In this document: one piece after another, positions 20,770-23,849 of the stretch | Numbering within the stretch: the first letter of the stretch is position 1 | Layout of the letters: each line of letters begins with the position of its first letter | Assembly: GCA_027596945.1 (NCBI GenBank) | Contig: JADGJH010000119.1 | Location: 5,672-29,520, forward strand | Source: Physocladia obscura | Lineage: Eukaryota > Chytridiomycota > Chytridiomycetes > Chytridiales > Chytriomycetaceae | Direction of reading: 5' to 3' | DNA: 23,849 nucleotides | Made by a program: the position numbers and the translations under genes | Notes under the pieces: generated by a model | The model's input: the letters and a program-made list of their open reading frames with translations, nothing else | What the model was told of the DNA's origin: nothing | Database searches by the model: none

Positions 20770-21836
20770 GAGTTAATATCTATTTTGAAGCATTCTAGTA
20801 TTTTGTTAGTGTATTTTGGTTGGGAATTCCTAAGTACTCTTGTAGTTTGCCAATATAGTTGAGGTCAAGTGTGTCAGAGAGTTTTGTACTGAGATTGTCA
20901 GCAGTGTCTTTTGCTGTGGTGAATAGTATCAAGTCTTCAATGTAGACACAAAAAAACAATGCTGTAGCATTGCCTTTTGCGTGCATATAGATACAGTTGT
21001 CATTGATTAACCAATTCCATCCAAATTTTGTCAGTTCATTGTGTAGATGGTCGTTTCAGGCCTTTCCTGCTTGTTTGAGTCTGTAGAGTCTGTAGAAAAG
21101 ATGAAGTCTGTTAGCGTTCTTGTCTTGTGGGCTATAATTTTGCAAAAACCTCATGTAGATTTTCTCAGCAAGTATTGAGTATAGAAAAGCGGAGTTGACG
21201 TCAAAAGGGGTGTATTTCTCAGTTGTTGATTGCAACTAGTGCAATTGCTAGTTTGAAGGAGCCAATCTTGACAACAGGTGAGAAGATCTTGTGGTAGTTG
21301 AATCTGTGAACTTGCAAAAACCCTTGAGCTATGCGTCATCTTTGTGGCAGCTTGGATGTTTGAGAGAGTTGCAGTTTGATGGTATGACAGTTTTGATCCA
21401 AGCTTACTTTCAGTTGGTGATGGACTGGGTGAAGAATTTCTTTCTTGAACCCTGCTGGGAAAAGATTTTTCTGTGTTGGGAAAATTTTGGTTTCCAGTAT
21501 GTGTGGCATCTGGAGTGTGAAAAGATTGAGTGTCAATGCTTGGTAAACAAGGGGCAGACTGAGTTGGAGCTGTTTGGTGGTTGTCAAATGAGACAACTGG
21601 TGAGGTTGCAGGTGGTGTTGGTTGCAGTTGCAGTGGCGCATGGTAATGGGAGAAATTTTTGTCTTTGTTGTTAAGGGTAAAATCAGTGATGGTGTTGGGG
21701 ATTGCTTGTGAATGCTGACTGTAGCAGAGGAGTAAACAATTGTCGTATCCAATGATATGACAGAATGATTCATGGTTGTCAAGTTTTCGTTGATTTGAGA
21801 GAAGGCTGTGCTCCCCCACAATTCATACTGATAATA
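20770..21836 (-). pseudogene. Copia pol remnant: integrase C-terminus, linker and reverse transcriptase
   Basis: In element sense it opens with LWGSTAFSQIN and KLDNHESFCHIIGYDN, matching the copia integrase end (WGCxAF, KLDxxxxxCxFxGY). A Ser/Pro/Thr/Gln-rich linker follows, then RT text with FDVNSAFLYSILAEKIYM, then CVYIEDLILFTTAKDTADN at the catalytic region, and finally LNYIGKLQEYLGI. Several frameshifts are visible, including a missing base near 20810. The RT box reads YIED where YVDD is usual. It continues at 16703 after the nested element. Confidence 0.87.
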
Positions 21837-22118
21837 TATTGTAATTTTATAATATTTGAGCTGGTTTTTTATTTAAAATAAAGTCCCTTTTATAGTTTTC
21901 CCTAATCAACATAAAATCCCAAAGACAACTCCACCCAAAAATCTCAAAAAGAGTGATACAAAAAAGATAGTGAAATCAAAATGAAAAATAGTGACAAAAA
22001 AAAGGAAGAATTGTGTGGAGTAGACTAAATAAATTGTTGATGATGATGAATAAAGGGGATTTTTATGAAAAATTTGAGGAGCAGACCAAAAAAATTATTT
22101 AACGTAAAAAATGTAATA
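21837..22118 (-). repeat. 5' LTR of the copia element
   Basis: This 282-nt sequence matches the left LTR. Its outer end reads TATTAC in element sense where the partner has TGTTAC, so the terminal dinucleotide has mutated. The inner end passes straight into integrase coding sequence, with no primer-binding site, gag or protease between. Confidence 0.9.
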
Positions 22119-22123
22119 TCTTA
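22119..22123. repeat. Target-site duplication TCTTA (right copy)
   Basis: Matches the copy at 15612-15616 and abuts the outer end of the right LTR. Confidence 0.8.
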
Positions 22124-22860
22124 AATGTTTATTTTCTATTTCTAGTGATACCAAAGATTTTTTCAATCAAGATTAGGTAACAAGCAAACTTTTTGCACCA
22201 GTTTTTTTAATTTTTACATTCAAGTACTTAGAAAAAGTTACTTTTCAATTTTTTACTTTTGATATATTGCTAAAAGTACATAGATTCAACAGAATTCATT
22301 TCCAAGCCTCCAACAATTCCTACCATCAATAATAAACAAATAATACAAATATTTCTATATTTAAAGCTCATTGCCATACATTGCCTCCAGCAGTTCAAAA
22401 TAGTTCACAAATAACAAATTTGGTCATGTTACAATGCTACCCTTGCTATTTACACAAGCTGGTCTCATTTACAACAAGTTGAGAGAAAGTCTTTGTATGT
22501 TTATAGGATATGTAATTGAATGATGAAAAAGGGGACTCCTACAACAGCTGAAAAACAGACAAAAATACTGTGTATGATGCTTCTCTTGAACTTTATTATC
22601 TTAACATATTATTTGAGCTTCATTTTTGCTGATAATAATGTGCAAGTTGCCAATGATCTTGCTGCCAAATATCAAAATCAAATTAGTAAATTGAAAAGAG
22701 GCATTTAAAGTATTCTACAAGACTTAGATACATTTAATGCAACAACTTGTTTAAATAGACTGATTTTTAAAAAATTATGTTAAATTTGCAACCACAAGCT
22801 CTGAAATAAACAGTTAGTTGAGCTATTTTAAATAGAGCCTCATTATAAGTTAATACCAAC
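22124..22860. other. AT-rich stretch without a recognised gene
   Basis: Poly-A/T-rich DNA between the copia LTR and the second gag remnant. It could include a decayed 5' LTR or leader of the gag-bearing element, but no second LTR copy is visible in the window. Its one longer ORF (22520-22708) is listed separately. Confidence 0.5.
22520..22708 (+). CDS. Short unrecognised ORF with one hydrophobic segment
   Basis: An ATG-started frame of 62 codons has a hydrophobic stretch (LLLNFIILTYYLSFIFA) near residues 21 to 37, then a polar helix-like tail (QVANDLAAKYQNQISKLKRG). It could be a small single-pass membrane protein, but it lies in transposon-rich, AT-rich DNA and may be chance. I recognise no family and see no splice support. 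Confidence 0.15.
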   Translation: MMKKGTPTTAEKQTKILCMMLLLNFIILTYYLSFIFADNNVQVANDLAAKYQNQISKLKRGI

Positions 22861-22879
22861 TTCAACTTGTGGTTATTCA

Positions 22880-23575
22880 AGTTGGAGTGCAAAACCTATG
22901 CAAAGGAAGTAGATTTTGCATTTGAGACTGCGAATGCTACCTGAACCTATTCCATTTGAGAACTCAACTACTGACCAAGTCACTGAACACAACAACACAA
23001 TAGCAAAATATAGGAACAAAAATAAGGACTTACTTAGCGCAGCATAGCAAAAGGCTTGATTATCCAGGCATTAAGTAACGGAAATTTGCAACTGGTTTCA
23101 AACTTGAAGATACTACATCAAAAAATGCTCAACTGTCTAAAGAAGCAATATGACTCTACATCAATGAAGAATCACATTAGCACTTGCGCAGAAATGAAAG
23201 TGCTAAAATATCAACTGTTTTATCACCACTCACTTTGGTGCAATTGATTCCAGAATCAGTTGCATAGCGTCACAACAGCCTCAACCCCAGAACAGACTGA
23301 TGAGCACATTATCACAATTCTTGAATCATTACCTGATGACAAAAACTGGAGACTGCTAATTTTAACATCAAGTTCAGAAATAACAGGAATCCAGCCCACT
23401 GTTGACATTGTCTCCAATGCTATCACAAAACATGCAAAGAAATTGATTAGGAATGATGACCAATCAGCTAGACTAATCCAAAATGCTTCAAGATTCATTG
23501 CAGGAGATACACAGTCATGCTTTTACTGCAGCAAGCCAGGACACCTGAAGAAAGACTGCTTCTGTCGAAGTATAT
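22880..23575 (+). pseudogene. Second copia-type Gag remnant with CCHC zinc knuckle
   Basis: On the plus strand, pieces in different frames give the Gag order of copia-type (UBN2-like) polyproteins: FKLECKTYAKEVDFAFE (22880s), PIPFENSTTDQVTEHNNTIA, LIIQALSNGNLQLVSNLK, CLKKQYDSTSMKNHISTCA, then EHIITILESLPDDKNWR and the knuckle CFYCSKPGHLKKDC (23520-23561). The knuckle fits C-x2-C-x4-H-x4-C. Frame breaks near 23050 and 23240 and stops in the first third make it a pseudogene. It faces the opposite way from the neighbouring copia element and has no pol after it, so it is a separate fragment. Confidence 0.82.
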
Positions 23576-23849
23576 GCAACTCTGTGGTGAGAGATTTGTA
23601 TTACAAAACAAGTATAAATCTTCATTTATTTAAGGTTTATTTGTCTTTTCTCAAATAAACAAAATAAATTGTTTGTCTTAGTTTATTTCAATAAAATTAA
23701 AATATAAAGATAGTCTTATTTATGGGCAGTTGATAAAAGCAAACAATCTTTATGAAAAGATAAAACTGATGCTGTTTCAACTGATCTGTTGTTCTTACTG
23801 TGATACACTACTGCAGAGGTGCCAACAAAATTAACAGAGAACCATTGAG
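23576..23849. other. AT-rich tail after the gag remnant
   Basis: After the zinc knuckle the frame soon leaves any Gag-like text and runs into AT-rich DNA with AATAAA-like strings (near 23655 and 23690). No protease or integrase motif is visible to the window end. It may be an LTR, a secondary insertion or flanking host DNA. Confidence 0.45.

Larger units (their letters stand above)
15617..22118 (-). mobile_element. Decayed Ty1/copia LTR retrotransposon, interrupted by a DIRS-like element
   Basis: Two similar LTRs (15617-15906 and 21837-22118) bound the element and TCTTA flanks it on both sides. Between them, on the minus strand, are integrase C-terminal, reverse transcriptase and RNase H remnants in copia order (IN-RT-RH). 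A polypurine tract typical of copia (CTGGGGGAG in element sense) adjoins the left, 3' LTR. The element lacks gag, protease and most of integrase and has several frameshifts and stops, so it is not autonomous. A 4-kb DIRS-like element splits its pol gene at 16704-20769. Confidence 0.9.

Noticed and set aside
22145..22156. A copia primer-binding site on the minus strand (TTTGGTATCAC)
   Set aside because: It lies outside the LTR pair, on the wrong side of the 5' LTR for this element, and only about 8 bases resemble the tRNA-Met primer site.
22854..22889. Hairpin CCAACTT...AAGTTGG as a regulatory or terminator structure
   Set aside because: A 7-bp stem with a long loop at the start of the decayed gag is easily chance in eukaryotic AT-rich DNA.

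Overview
The window is nuclear DNA from a flagellated eukaryote. The left 15 kb is one AT-rich, plus-strand, multi-exon gene with short GT-AG introns (41 to 99 nt) and repeated ASH/HYDIN-type Ig-like domains, the kind of protein that builds the axonemal central apparatus. Short introns, moderate AT content and the kinds of retroelements present would suit a zoosporic (chytrid-like) fungus, but this is inference; another flagellated protist or opisthokont is possible.

Layout. (1) 73-15015, plus strand: the 3' part of one giant gene. I resolve 26 exons whose phases agree at every junction, giving 4,481 codons before the TAA at 15013; the N-terminus lies upstream. The order is an alpha-helical start, a Gly-Phe/Tyr repeat region, a short coiled coil, a first ASH block, a Ser/Thr-rich disordered linker, a second ASH block and a basic tail. 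(2) 15016-15616: intergenic, with possible polyadenylation hexamers and a weak minus-strand open frame. (3) 15617-22118: a decayed Ty1/copia LTR retrotransposon on the minus strand, with two LTRs about 10% diverged and a 5-bp target duplication (TCTTA). Its 5' LTR is fused directly to integrase C-terminal sequence, so gag, protease and most of integrase are gone. (4) 16704-20769: a DIRS-like tyrosine-recombinase retrotransposon (plus strand) nested inside the copia pol gene at a GTT; removing it restores the copia frame. It keeps a Gag with a CCCH finger, RT, RNase H and tyrosine recombinase, all with inactivating lesions. (5) 22124-23849: AT-rich DNA with a second copia-type gag remnant on the plus strand, ending in a CCHC zinc knuckle.

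The host gene has normal CpG frequency, whereas the retroelements are strongly CpG-depleted. Several lost catalytic residues (Asp to Asn, Arg to Cys or His) sit where a CpG would have been, which suggests methylation-linked decay of the transposons. The clearest candidates for something undescribed are the architecture of the giant protein (helical N-terminus, Gly-Phe/Tyr repeats and about 20 ASH-like units) and the CpG-decay signature across the nested elements.
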